From positions 1-64,000 of the forward strand of contig JAFEGV010000004.1 in assembly GCA_018239665.1 (NCBI GenBank): 64,000 nucleotides of DNA. The letters are read 5' to 3'. Shown one piece after another: positions 1 to 8,010 of the stretch. Under the pieces are notes generated by a model, which was given only the letters and a program-made list of their open reading frames with translations, had not been told where the DNA came from and did no database searches. Position numbers and translations under genes: made by a program. Source of the DNA: Verrucomicrobiota bacterium. Lineage in GTDB: Bacteria; Chlamydiota; Chlamydiia; Chlamydiales; Rhabdochlamydiaceae. Numbering within the stretch: position 1 is the stretch's first letter; each line of letters opens with the position of its first letter.

Positions 1-142
1 TCCTGACCTACTAAGAGAGTTTCTTTCTCAGGAGCTTCCTCCCTATATGATCCCTTCCACATTAATTCAGATTAATGATTGGCCTCTTACAAACAATGGG
101 AAAGTTGATAAAAATAGTTTAAAAAACCTTTCACAGGCCTGA
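1..142 (+). CDS. C-terminal end of an NRPS-type adenylation (AMP-binding) protein, partial
   Basis: Only the last 46 codons are in the window (frame starting at base 2, TGA at 140-142). The sequence LPPYMIPSTLIQI followed by PLTNNGKVDK matches the A9/A10 end of amino-acid-activating adenylation domains, where the lysine of the NGK motif contacts the acyl-adenylate. The protein stops about ten residues after this motif, leaving no room for a carrier (PCP) domain, so this is a stand-alone adenylation protein or the last domain of one. It converges with the methyltransferase gene and overlaps its end by 12 bp. The substrate cannot be told because the specificity pocket lies outside the window. 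Confidence 0.8.
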   Translation, partial: PDLLREFLSQELPPYMIPSTLIQINDWPLTNNGKVDKNSLKNLSQA

Positions 143-928
143 ACTTTTTTTAGCTGCAATGATCGAAATTGTTTTATGAGGAATTTCTATCCTTGAAGAA
201 TATGGTTCTTTTCGGAATTTTTTGCTCTCTTCAATCAATTTACTTAAGAAAATTTCTTGTTGATGAGAATCTAAAGGAGCATAGCATGAAAGCCATCCCA
301 AAACGTAATTCTTAAAATCGATTTCACTTTCATATTCAAAATTCACATCTTCTATTTTAAAGACGTTTAAGACCATATGATTTCTAGTTAAAATCTTCGC
401 ATGTTGATCTGTTGACAACATAGTATTTACAGCAGAAGATTTTATTAATTCAGGAAAATTCTTTTCCAAAACCTCCTCAAAGAGTTGGACATACGGAGTT
501 TCTTTTGAGTAGCTAAATAAAATAAAATGACCATTTGGTTTAAGAAATTTAGAAATAAGCCTTAACGTTTTGCGAGGATCTCTAATCCACATAAAAGCAT
601 TTGTACAAAGAATGAGGTCAAAGCTTTCAGGATCAAAATTCATTTCTTCAGCTTTCAATTGATGAAATTCTAAGTTACTAAACTCATTTTTCGGAAACAT
701 TTCGGAAGCTAATGAAATCATATTCGGAGATGGATCAATCCCAACAGATCTTCCGAAAGGAGCATATTTGGATAGTTCTCCAATGATGTAACCATGACCA
801 CAACCTATGTCTAAAATCGATGCTTCGGGAGATATCTGTATGTCTTTTAATAGACTATAAGCCTGAGAGTATTGAGACTTAGAATTTTTTTTATAATGAA
901 GCGCATCCAAATCAAAACTTGTCGTCAT
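131..928 (-). CDS. class I SAM-dependent methyltransferase
   Basis: A 265-residue protein of the UbiE/type-11 methyltransferase kind. Motif I, ILDIGCGHG at residues 38-46, binds S-adenosylmethionine. An acidic GIDPSPNMI follows, as expected for the end of strand beta 2, and SFDLILCTNAFMWI is the post-motif region. The substrate is unknown. It lies 15 bp downstream of an MFS exporter on the same strand and converges on the adenylation gene, so a role tailoring a small metabolite or peptide is an inference from context. Base composition is clearly AT-rich compared with the housekeeping genes further right, suggesting recent acquisition. Confidence 0.85.
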   Translation of the reverse strand: MTTSFDLDALHYKKNSKSQYSQAYSLLKDIQISPEASILDIGCGHGYIIGELSKYAPFGRSVGIDPSPNMISLASEMFPKNEFSNLEFHQLKAEEMNFDPESFDLILCTNAFMWIRDPRKTLRLISKFLKPNGHFILFSYSKETPYVQLFEEVLEKNFPELIKSSAVNTMLSTDQHAKILTRNHMVLNVFKIEDVNFEYESEIDFKNYVLGWLSCYAPLDSHQQEIFLSKLIEESKKFRKEPYSSRIEIPHKTISIIAAKKSSGL

Positions 929-943
929 ATAACCTTTTTGCTT

Positions 944-2176
944 TTACTGTGTATAGTTAATTTTTCTTTCAAGTTTCTTAATCAGTGGAAAGTATACCCA
1001 GGAAATTGAAAAAGAAACAAAAGAAAAAGAAACTAAAAATGAAATTGACCATTGACAAGTTGTATAAACCATGACAAAAAGGGTAGCTAATAAAAATGCT
1101 ACTGTATCAGCTGATTCAACTAATCCTAAAATTTTTCCCTGATCGTGAGTCGATCTTCCTGTTGCTAGAATCGAAAGGATAGTAGGTGATAAGAAGGCAT
1201 TGCCTAGTGCATGCAAGGTATAACATATTCCTATTAGCAAACTTTGCGAATGAATAAAATTCATAAGAAGAAAGTAGGGGAAAAACGACAAGAATGACAA
1301 AACGTAACCATAATTCATCATTTTTCTGTCACTAATTTTGCTAAGAGGGCGACCTTGTAATATAAGCGCTCCAAAAAGATAGCCGAACATCATTGCTAGG
1401 GTAATTTGTTGTGGAGAGCTATTGCTTAGATCTATTTGAGAAATGATGATACTATACATCGAAATTTCCCAAAGGATGTAAGCTGAAAGGCCATACTTTG
1501 TTAACGGCCTTCTCAGTTCTTTTGCAAGTAAACCAATCTCTCGAATTCCTACTTTCCAGCATTTAGAAAAGATGTTTCGAGAATGATAAGCAAGTTGAAC
1601 ATCATGAGGAAGATGTGCGGTTTTGTCTGATGTATCTTTAAATGCGAACATGCAAGCAATTAAAGAAGCTAATAAAATGATCGTTGAAATCGAAATATAA
1701 ACAAAATTACTCTTAGAAAACAAATTAATTGCTATTAAAGTAATAAAAGCTATGGAATAAGTGCTCGACGCTAATGCAAAAGATCTTCTGTAATTTTTTC
1801 CTTGCGTGTCTGCGATTGCAGCAAAGGAAATTGGGATTGTATTTCCCCAAACTGCTTTGCATGCCAATGCAAGAATTAAGAAAAACCCAAAGCGAAGGTA
1901 GTAATCTGAATAGAGATAGGTACATAAAAGACAGAATAATGAAACAGAGAATGAAATAATTAAACTTTTTTTCCTGCCTAAAAAGTCAGAAAGAGCTGAT
2001 TGAATCGATGCAAAAAATACTTGGAGAACCAAAAAGCCAAATACGAAAGCTGTAGCAATGAAATGTGACTGTTGATCATTAACAATGACTATAACATTTT
2101 CACATATAATATCCGCATAAACAAAAAGACTGATAATCAGAAGTGTTATGAGTCGTGATTTTTTGGGGATTAACAC
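944..2176 (-). CDS. MFS transporter, probable drug/metabolite exporter
   Basis: A 410-residue polytopic protein with about 12 hydrophobic segments. Between TM2 and TM3 it carries SDFLGRKKS (residues 63-71), the motif A loop of the major facilitator superfamily. The start is a GTG at 2174-2176; no nearer ATG fits the first membrane span. It is probably transcribed with the methyltransferase downstream. Together with the adenylation tail the group looks like a small biosynthesis-and-export module, so export of the product is plausible, but the substrate cannot be read from the sequence. AT-rich like its two neighbours. Confidence 0.8.
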   Translation of the reverse strand: MLIPKKSRLITLLIISLFVYADIICENVIVIVNDQQSHFIATAFVFGFLVLQVFFASIQSALSDFLGRKKSLIISFSVSLFCLLCTYLYSDYYLRFGFFLILALACKAVWGNTIPISFAAIADTQGKNYRRSFALASSTYSIAFITLIAINLFSKSNFVYISISTIILLASLIACMFAFKDTSDKTAHLPHDVQLAYHSRNIFSKCWKVGIREIGLLAKELRRPLTKYGLSAYILWEISMYSIIISQIDLSNSSPQQITLAMMFGYLFGALILQGRPLSKISDRKMMNYGYVLSFLSFFPYFLLMNFIHSQSLLIGICYTLHALGNAFLSPTILSILATGRSTHDQGKILGLVESADTVAFLLATLFVMVYTTCQWSISFLVSFSFVSFSISWVYFPLIKKLERKINYTQ

Positions 2177-2391
2177 GCTTGTCCTAACTTTTCTTTCATT
2201 TCATCTGAAAAGACTACACTCCTACCGCTAAAATAAACCAAAGTAATGACTTATTGAGCCTGCAATGTGATTATAGACATGTTTAAAATTTTGTGTAAAC
2301 AGGCGCTTTTCTGCGCCATCGGTTCCACATTTAAACTTGCTGAGCCCTCTTTTCTGATCTTGCACCACTTCTATTAACAAAACTTCTACCC

Positions 2392-2490
2392 TTGACGCTT
2401 AAAATATAAAGCTCTCCATTAACAATCTTTACTTAACTCTAACTTACTGCCTTCATTGACGCTTGACAAAACACCCAGGAGAGCTATAGT
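2392..2490 (+). promoter_or_regulatory. promoter with repeats upstream of the first permease
   Basis: TTGACA at 2463-2468 and TATAGT at 2485-2490 are separated by 16 bp, a near-consensus sigma-70/sigma-66 type promoter about 30 bp before the permease start. A direct repeat TTGACGCTT occurs at 2392-2400 and 2456-2464. An inverted pair AGCTCTCC (2410-2417) and GGAGAGCT (2478-2485) has its right arm against the -10 box, a possible operator. The rest of the 349-bp gap from 2177 holds no open frame I would call. Confidence 0.55.
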
Positions 2491-2525
2491 CTCAATTAAT
2501 TATTTTATACTCCTTAGCGTTGGTC

Positions 2526-3758
2526 ATGAGAAGACGTCTTGTCGAACACAATCAGAACTTTTGGCAGATGAGCTGCATTCTGGGCTCTGCTATGGGACTG
2601 CCCGTCATGATTGTGGGCGGATCTCTTGCTAAAACTCAAGGGCCTGGCAGCGCGGTGTTATCGATTTTGATCGGCAACCTTATTCTGTGGATCATTGGCT
2701 TAGGGATCTATTCCATGGCCAAAAGCAGCCATAATGCCATCGAGAATGTCGGGGATTATCTGGGAAAGACGGCCGGAATGATCGCAGCTCTGCTTTTTTG
2801 TATCGCAATTTTAATCTGGTATGCAATCCAAATCGAAGCTGCGGCTACTGTCGTTCACCTTTTGAAAGGGTCGGTTTCGCGTTGGGCAATCGGATTGCCT
2901 TTAGGGGTCGTTGCAGCCCTGCTGAGCATAGGAGGCATCCGGGTAATCAAGTGGGTGTGCGTTAGGAGTTTTCCTTTTCTGTTCTGCTATATGGTTTATG
3001 CTGCATTGGCTTCTAACCGCTCTGTGGCATTTGCAGGAACTTGGGGAATTTCCATTTCTGGAGTTGTGGCTGTTGTGCTGAGCTGGCTGCCTGGAATCGT
3101 CAGTTTGCCTACTTTTTTTCGACATTCCCGTTCCAGGGAGGACGCTGTTTTAGGATTGTCCCTCTTCACTTTCTTCCATGCATGCTTCGGGATCTTCATA
3201 GTCTTAATGGGGATAGACAGCATAGAGAGTTTTGCTTCCAAAGACTTGATCGATTCGTCATTTGCCGGTTATACCATTTTTGCAATGGCTTTTATTCTGC
3301 TGTCGATGATCTGCGTGAACTTGGTTAACATCTATTTTGCTTCGGCTTCTTTAGAAGTGATCTTTCCTCGTTATCGAAACACGGTCCTATTGTGTTTAGT
3401 TGGGCTATGCGGCACGGCGGTCTATGCCGCTTTTCATTTTTTCTTGAAGGTCTCTTTTTCATACTCGTCCACGCTCAACTATTTAGAGACGATCGCTGAC
3501 AATTTTATTGTCAGCCTGGGAACGGTGCTGTTGCTCGATCTGCTGGTGAAAATTGTCGTGAGACACCGTCCAAGGCCTCTGGAACAGTTTTGGAGCAGTT
3601 TTTGTTGGATTGCAAGCTGCATCATTGCACTGGCTGTCCAGCTTAACAACCCTTCCAATCCCAATATCGCATTGATTTCGGGAACTAGCGCCATTATTTT
3701 ATTTCTTGTGATCATCTTGGTTGAAGAAACGATATGGTCAGCAAAAAAGTTGACTTGA
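2526..3758 (+). CDS. NCS1-family (CodB-like) permease, copy 1
   Basis: About 410 residues with roughly 12 membrane spans. The family call rests on LPTFFRHSRSR near residue 195, which corresponds in position and pattern to the TADFVRFGRN segment of E. coli cytosine permease CodB, and on the VNLVNIYFASASLEVI segment matching the NxW..NDNALYASG region. NCS1 proteins are cation-coupled symporters for nucleobases and related compounds; the substrate here is unknown. A TTG two codons upstream is in frame but the ATG is the more likely start; no clear Shine-Dalgarno is visible. It is one of three paralogues in this region and ends in a bidirectional terminator. Confidence 0.65.
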   Translation: MRRRLVEHNQNFWQMSCILGSAMGLPVMIVGGSLAKTQGPGSAVLSILIGNLILWIIGLGIYSMAKSSHNAIENVGDYLGKTAGMIAALLFCIAILIWYAIQIEAAATVVHLLKGSVSRWAIGLPLGVVAALLSIGGIRVIKWVCVRSFPFLFCYMVYAALASNRSVAFAGTWGISISGVVAVVLSWLPGIVSLPTFFRHSRSREDAVLGLSLFTFFHACFGIFIVLMGIDSIESFASKDLIDSSFAGYTIFAMAFILLSMICVNLVNIYFASASLEVIFPRYRNTVLLCLVGLCGTAVYAAFHFFLKVSFSYSSTLNYLETIADNFIVSLGTVLLLDLLVKIVVRHRPRPLEQFWSSFCWIASCIIALAVQLNNPSNPNIALISGTSAIILFLVIILVEETIWSAKKLT

Positions 3759-3787
3759 GATCCTTGAATTGTTCAATGATCTCAAGT
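3753..3787. terminator. bidirectional terminator between convergent genes
   Basis: ACTTGAGATC (3753-3762) pairs with GATCTCAAGT (3778-3787), and the loop itself can extend the stem (TTGAA ttg TTCAA). The stem contains the stop codons of both convergent genes and is followed by TACGTTTTT on the plus strand. It would end both the permease transcript and the minus-strand operon. Confidence 0.6.
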
Positions 3788-5047
3788 TACGTTTTTCATC
3801 TTATCGCAATAGACATGCGACAAAAAGACTCGGGAAGGATTGTCCGCAGAGCAGCCCCACTCATGGGCTTTTGCCTTATGGTAATGATAGTCCTTGTCCT
3901 CAATGCCATCGATCAATGGCTCTTTTGAAGAGTCGGGATATTGTCGGTGGACAGCAGTTGCTGCCAGCATCAAGTCGATAGGGCTATATTCTACCAGTTC
4001 GGTTTTCCACGAATCGAGATCGGGAAGTGCATGAGATTCTCTGCAGGTGGTTCCCACGATGACAAGAGCTGGCTGATCGGGATCGAAGGAGGAAGCGCTG
4101 GCTTCTCTGTATCCCTGCTCTGTAGGTTCAAAGAAAAGCGCCATTTTCTGCACCACTTCATAATTCCGGTCTTGCGCCTTTTGGTCCGCGAGAATCACAA
4201 TCGGGATGCGGCTTTTTAGAGCGTGCTTCATGAGAATCTGCGCCGTCCAATAGCCAGGAATGCAGTGAAGGCCTTTATAGTTGATTGTAAATTGGCCGGT
4301 GACCATTTCAGTATTGAAAGAAGGAAGTTCGCCGGCAATCCGTTGAACAAACGAGACGGATTTCTTAGAGACCCTTTCCCTAAGGAATCGGACGAGCTCA
4401 TTGGCAAAAAATCGGCTGACGTTATGAAACTCTCTGAGCTTTTTTGTATCAGTGGACTCGTGCAGGGCCAAAGGGAGTTCTTTTGTGAATGCTTTGGGGG
4501 TTTTAATCTTTGAAAGGATAAACGACTCGATCAAGAACAGTTCGTTATAGTGCATTGCGATCTTCATCTCTTCTTTTTCAAGAAGGTCCTTTAAGGAAAG
4601 GTCTTTAGGTAAAGAGGGGTCTTTGAGCAGGGCTTCGGTCTTTTGTTTAGCCAACGTTAGTTTTTTCAAAAGGGCATTTCCGTCAATAAAAGACCCGGAA
4701 GTGATCACAGCCAATTTAACCGCTCTAATCTGGCAGGCATTTTCTCCGACAAGAGGGTCAAACTCTTTGAGGTTTCCTTTTTGCCAAGCTTCCATCGCTT
4801 GTTCCCCTGCAACGAGGAGCATGAGGTACTCTTTTAAGCCATCTTTGAGCTTGTCTCCCGCTTTAGAAGACAGGTCATAGGGAAGCAGCTCGCTTAAAGC
4901 ATGGCGATGTTCGACAAGTTCCATGCGCTTTTTAGCCTTTATCTCCCTTCCCTGGAGTAAGGACAGATCATTGGCTATCAACCTGGAAAACCTGAGGAAG
5001 TCCTTAGAGACGCTAATTCTGTCGATTGTCCGCGCTGCTTGAATCAT
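3782..5047 (-). CDS. uncharacterised protein, second member of a tandem paralogue pair
   Basis: A 421-residue soluble-looking protein with no signal peptide or membrane span. I do not recognise a domain. It is a clear paralogue of the gene upstream: both have SELLPY[DE]L followed by a helical stretch, LVGENAC[QE]IRA, a central CIP.[YF]WT, and a C-terminal HRQYPD...[ED]D.[AD]Y block ending near NPS..[FL].HVY. Its ATG overlaps the upstream TGA (ATGA), so translation is coupled. The conserved HRQYPD and NPS segments are candidates for a functional site, but no function can be assigned. Confidence 0.75.
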   Translation of the reverse strand: MIQAARTIDRISVSKDFLRFSRLIANDLSLLQGREIKAKKRMELVEHRHALSELLPYDLSSKAGDKLKDGLKEYLMLLVAGEQAMEAWQKGNLKEFDPLVGENACQIRAVKLAVITSGSFIDGNALLKKLTLAKQKTEALLKDPSLPKDLSLKDLLEKEEMKIAMHYNELFLIESFILSKIKTPKAFTKELPLALHESTDTKKLREFHNVSRFFANELVRFLRERVSKKSVSFVQRIAGELPSFNTEMVTGQFTINYKGLHCIPGYWTAQILMKHALKSRIPIVILADQKAQDRNYEVVQKMALFFEPTEQGYREASASSFDPDQPALVIVGTTCRESHALPDLDSWKTELVEYSPIDLMLAATAVHRQYPDSSKEPLIDGIEDKDYHYHKAKAHEWGCSADNPSRVFLSHVYCDKMKNVT

Positions 5048-6288
5048 AACGAAGCCTCTACAAGCTCCAGTTCACGGGCAAAAATTCCTCGCAGAAAATG
5101 AAGTCCCATAGGCTGTTTGGCGATCGGGGCGTGAGTGATTAAATTACCGGTCAAGGCGGCGTAGACGTGCTGAATGAAAAATGTCGAAGGGTTTTCTACA
5201 GCGAAGCCTTCGTTAAGGGCGTGTTGTTTGTAAGCCGAATAAGCCCGGTCTTCTACATCATCGAATAGGCTATCGAGCGCTGCGTCAGGATACTGGCGAT
5301 GGTCGGCGGCTCCTGCCAAGACCACATCGATAACGGATTTTTCGCTCATACGGGCTTTCCATTCTGATTTTGACCAAGAGTTCCGGTCGACAACCGCAAT
5401 TCCTTGAATGATGCAGGCAGGTTTTTCTAGATCAGCGGCAGTCGGTTGGACTTGACGGTAGGCCCCATCGCGGCCAACTGCATAAAAAAGCTTCTCTTCA
5501 TCGACTAAGGAATATTCCTCTCCGTTTTTTTCTAAAAATTTGGCGTAGATGACGAGGGGTATGCTTTCCTGTTGGGCTGTGGAAAGGAGTGTTTTGTATG
5601 TCCAAAACATCGGAATACAGGGCAATGCATTGTGGACGAATGTGAACTCATCGGAGACCTTCGCAATGAGGTCGGCATCCTGAAGAGCGAAAGCTTTTTC
5701 TCTGACAAATTGAACGGATGCCGCTGCAAGCGTTTTTCTAAGCTTACTTATTAAGTTAAGGGCAAAAGAAGTCGAGACATCTCCATAGCGCTTTAAGTTT
5801 TTAGGAGCCGCATTTTCAACTCGAAAAATTGTCGGAATGGATTCATTGCTACATTTTACTGCTTTCATTTCCGAAAGAAGAAAGGACACGATAAGGATTA
5901 GCTCGTTGTAGGAAACGGAAATTTGAAGATTATTGCTTTGGACGATTGTCTGAAAAGTTTGCTCACTTCTCATAAGCGCATCAAGGCTTGAATGTTCTAA
6001 TAGTCCTTCAAGTCTATTTAAAACTTCGAGAAGATCACGCTCTAAACAATTGATATTCTGACTAATGCTTGAAACTAATTGACATAGCCAAATAGCACGA
6101 ATTTCACAGGCATTCTCACCTACTAGACTGTCGAACTTTTGATAGTCTCTATTGTGAACTGCTTGAACAGCCTGGGTCGCTGCATTGATCAGCGCTTGGT
6201 ATTCTTTTAATGAAGAGCGGAGACTTCCATTTTTTTTGGAGTCCAGCTCATAAGGAAGTAGCTCTGAAAGGTACAACATATAATCCAT
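5044..6288 (-). CDS. uncharacterised protein, first member of a tandem paralogue pair
   Basis: About 414 residues, paralogous along its length to the downstream gene (shared blocks SELLPYEL, LVGENACEIRA, CIPMFWT, HRQYPD, VENPSTFF). Start choice is uncertain: an in-frame TTG at 6318, ATG at 6288 and ATG at 6279 all precede the conserved SELLPY block, and an AGGA at about 6288-6291 is best spaced for the ATG at 6279. It follows the small-peptide gene by roughly 80 bp on the same strand with no terminator between, so the three form one transcription unit. The N-terminal third is more AT-rich than the rest. No function can be assigned. Confidence 0.75.
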   Translation of the reverse strand: MDYMLYLSELLPYELDSKKNGSLRSSLKEYQALINAATQAVQAVHNRDYQKFDSLVGENACEIRAIWLCQLVSSISQNINCLERDLLEVLNRLEGLLEHSSLDALMRSEQTFQTIVQSNNLQISVSYNELILIVSFLLSEMKAVKCSNESIPTIFRVENAAPKNLKRYGDVSTSFALNLISKLRKTLAAASVQFVREKAFALQDADLIAKVSDEFTFVHNALPCIPMFWTYKTLLSTAQQESIPLVIYAKFLEKNGEEYSLVDEEKLFYAVGRDGAYRQVQPTAADLEKPACIIQGIAVVDRNSWSKSEWKARMSEKSVIDVVLAGAADHRQYPDAALDSLFDDVEDRAYSAYKQHALNEGFAVENPSTFFIQHVYAALTGNLITHAPIAKQPMGLHFLRGIFARELELVEASL

Positions 6289-6370
6289 CCTAAATAAAGT
6301 TAAATTCAAAAATGCCAATTAATTTTAATTAATAATTTTAAGGCAAAATTAAACTGTTAAAACTGTTGAA

Positions 6371-6544
6371 TTAGGACTGAGCTACAGCTCTTTGAAGAAA
6401 ATGACCGCTTATGGAACCTATAAATACTCCGGCCAAAGCAAGGATTGGGCCGCCGAGAACAAAACCGACAATTCCTCCGGCGCATGCACAAAATGCTTCA
6501 CCTAGGACGTTATACAGCTTAATAATTTTTTTATTTTTTTTCAT
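6371..6544 (-). CDS. 57-residue glycine-rich hydrophobic peptide
   Basis: ATG at 6542-6544, TAA at 6371-6373. The product begins with a very basic stretch (MKKNKKIIK), continues LYNVLGEAFCACAGG, then a hydrophobic glycine-rich segment (IVGFVLGGPILALAG, VFIGSISGHF) and a short polar tail. It is preceded by AAGGTG five bases before the ATG and by a full-consensus promoter, so I regard it as a real, probably strongly expressed gene. The basic start plus a GG before a Gly-rich hydrophobic part recalls double-glycine bacteriocin precursors; a one- or two-span membrane peptide with GxxxG packing is equally possible. It leads the operon with the two paralogous unknown genes. Confidence 0.65.
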   Translation of the reverse strand: MKKNKKIIKLYNVLGEAFCACAGGIVGFVLGGPILALAGVFIGSISGHFLQRAVAQS

Positions 6545-6579
6545 AATTACACCTTATATTAACTACGCGGACATTACTT

Positions 6580-6609
6580 ATTATATTGAATAGATGGTAT
6601 TAATGTCAA
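6580..6609 (-). promoter_or_regulatory. consensus promoter of the small-peptide operon
   Basis: On the minus strand, TTGACA (6604-6609) and TATAAT (6580-6585) are both perfect consensus with an 18-bp spacer. The predicted transcript start lies about 30 bp before the peptide ATG. The flanking gap up to 6784 is AT-rich with no other feature seen. Confidence 0.7.
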
Positions 6610-6784
6610 ATAATTATTATAAAATATGATTATAATGTTAACTAAATTTGAATAACATGTAATCAACGGACTGTTAAAAAGTTAACGATTCTGCATGCAC
6701 GCCTAGCAAGAAAATTCTTTAAATCTGTATAAATCACTAAGATGGGGTCAAATAGGTGCGGCCCCCCGCAGAGGGACGTTATCG

Positions 6785-8005
6785 ATGCTTAAAGGTCAGT
6801 TTTTCTATGATAACCAGAACTTTTACCAACTGGCGAGCATTCAAAGCGCTTCAGTCGGCCTTTCTGTCATTATTATTGGTAAACAGCTAGCAACTGTATA
6901 TGGAGCTGGAACAGCTATTTGTTCGATCGCCTTAGGCAATCTCATTCTATGGCTAGTTGCCATTGCCGTTATATCCATGGTGGATCGAGAAAAAGCACAT
7001 GCGATCGCTAACATCAAGGAATACCTCGGCAAATATGGCGGGATGATCGCAGCTCTCATTTTAATGGTCGCAGTTCTGAACTGGTATGCCTATCAGATCA
7101 CATTTTCCATGAGCACAATTGAAAGTTTAATTCAGGGAGGGATCCAAAAAGGAATGCTGATCCGCATTGGAGCCGCGCTTGGGCTGCTTTGCGCTCTTTT
7201 AGCTCTTGGTGGAATTCATCTACTAAGAAAGATGACGGTGGCTAGCCTACCCTTGCTGTTGGTCTATCATTTATATGCCATTATTTCTACAGATCGGACA
7301 GTTCCTCTTGAAGGAACTTGGGGACTCTCTTTTACTGCTGTAATGACCTCTGTTCTGATTTTGCTACCAGGGGTTATCAACTTTCCTACTTTTTTTCGTC
7401 ATTCCAGGTCTAGAGCCCACTCTTTTTTAGCGCTGACTGTGCTTACAATCCTCATTACTTTTTTTGAAGCGACGACGATTTGGATCGATTTTCCGTTCTC
7501 ATATCAATTTGCCAATACAGTTGCGCTTGCTGCATTCATCATCGTGATTCTAACATATTGCAATTTAGTGAATATCTATCTCGCCTCGGCTTGCTGGGAG
7601 ACTTTTTCAGCGCGGTTTGGAGAGCCCAAGGGATTTGCGATCATTGGACTGTTTGGAACATTGACGTACACCTTTGTCCAAGTCTCAACGCCCGTTCAAT
7701 TTTTGCAAGACCTCACCAACGCCTACATCGCAAGCCTGGGCGCTGTCCTTTTGATGGCTTATCTGACCCGATTGATTGTGAGGCATCGGCCAAGGCCTCT
7801 TGAAAAAACCATCACGATAGCCACCTGGTTGTTTGGCTGCCTGATCGCCACCCTTTATGAAGTCCAACATTTTCTCAAAGGAACGGATGCGTTGTTTGCC
7901 GGAATGAACGCAAGCTTGCTGTTTTACATGGGTGTCATCTTTATTGAAGAAACGGTATGGGCGGTCAAGGTCCGGTTCGGTGTTCAAAAAGCAAGAAGAG
8001 GGTGA
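6785..8005 (+). CDS. NCS1-family (CodB-like) permease, copy 2
   Basis: A 406-residue polytopic protein, close paralogue of copy 1. They share an N-terminal DNQNFYQL pattern, GNLILWL near TM2, FPTFFRHSRSR in the middle, NLVNIYLASACWE, the cytoplasmic LTRLIVRHRPRPLE and EETVWAVK at the C-terminus. Probable cation-coupled nucleobase or related transporter in the inner membrane; substrate unknown. Copy 3 follows after 5 bp on the same strand, so the two are co-transcribed. Confidence 0.65.
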   Translation: MLKGQFFYDNQNFYQLASIQSASVGLSVIIIGKQLATVYGAGTAICSIALGNLILWLVAIAVISMVDREKAHAIANIKEYLGKYGGMIAALILMVAVLNWYAYQITFSMSTIESLIQGGIQKGMLIRIGAALGLLCALLALGGIHLLRKMTVASLPLLLVYHLYAIISTDRTVPLEGTWGLSFTAVMTSVLILLPGVINFPTFFRHSRSRAHSFLALTVLTILITFFEATTIWIDFPFSYQFANTVALAAFIIVILTYCNLVNIYLASACWETFSARFGEPKGFAIIGLFGTLTYTFVQVSTPVQFLQDLTNAYIASLGAVLLMAYLTRLIVRHRPRPLEKTITIATWLFGCLIATLYEVQHFLKGTDALFAGMNASLLFYMGVIFIEETVWAVKVRFGVQKARRG

Positions 8006-8010
8006 CCTGA

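Noticed and set aside
1774-1959. Plus-strand frame inside the MFS gene
   Set aside because: Antisense shadow of a well-supported transporter gene.
6411-6593. 60-codon plus-strand frame opposite the glycine-rich peptide
   Set aside because: No ribosome site; the minus-strand frame has a consensus promoter and Shine-Dalgarno and is the real gene.
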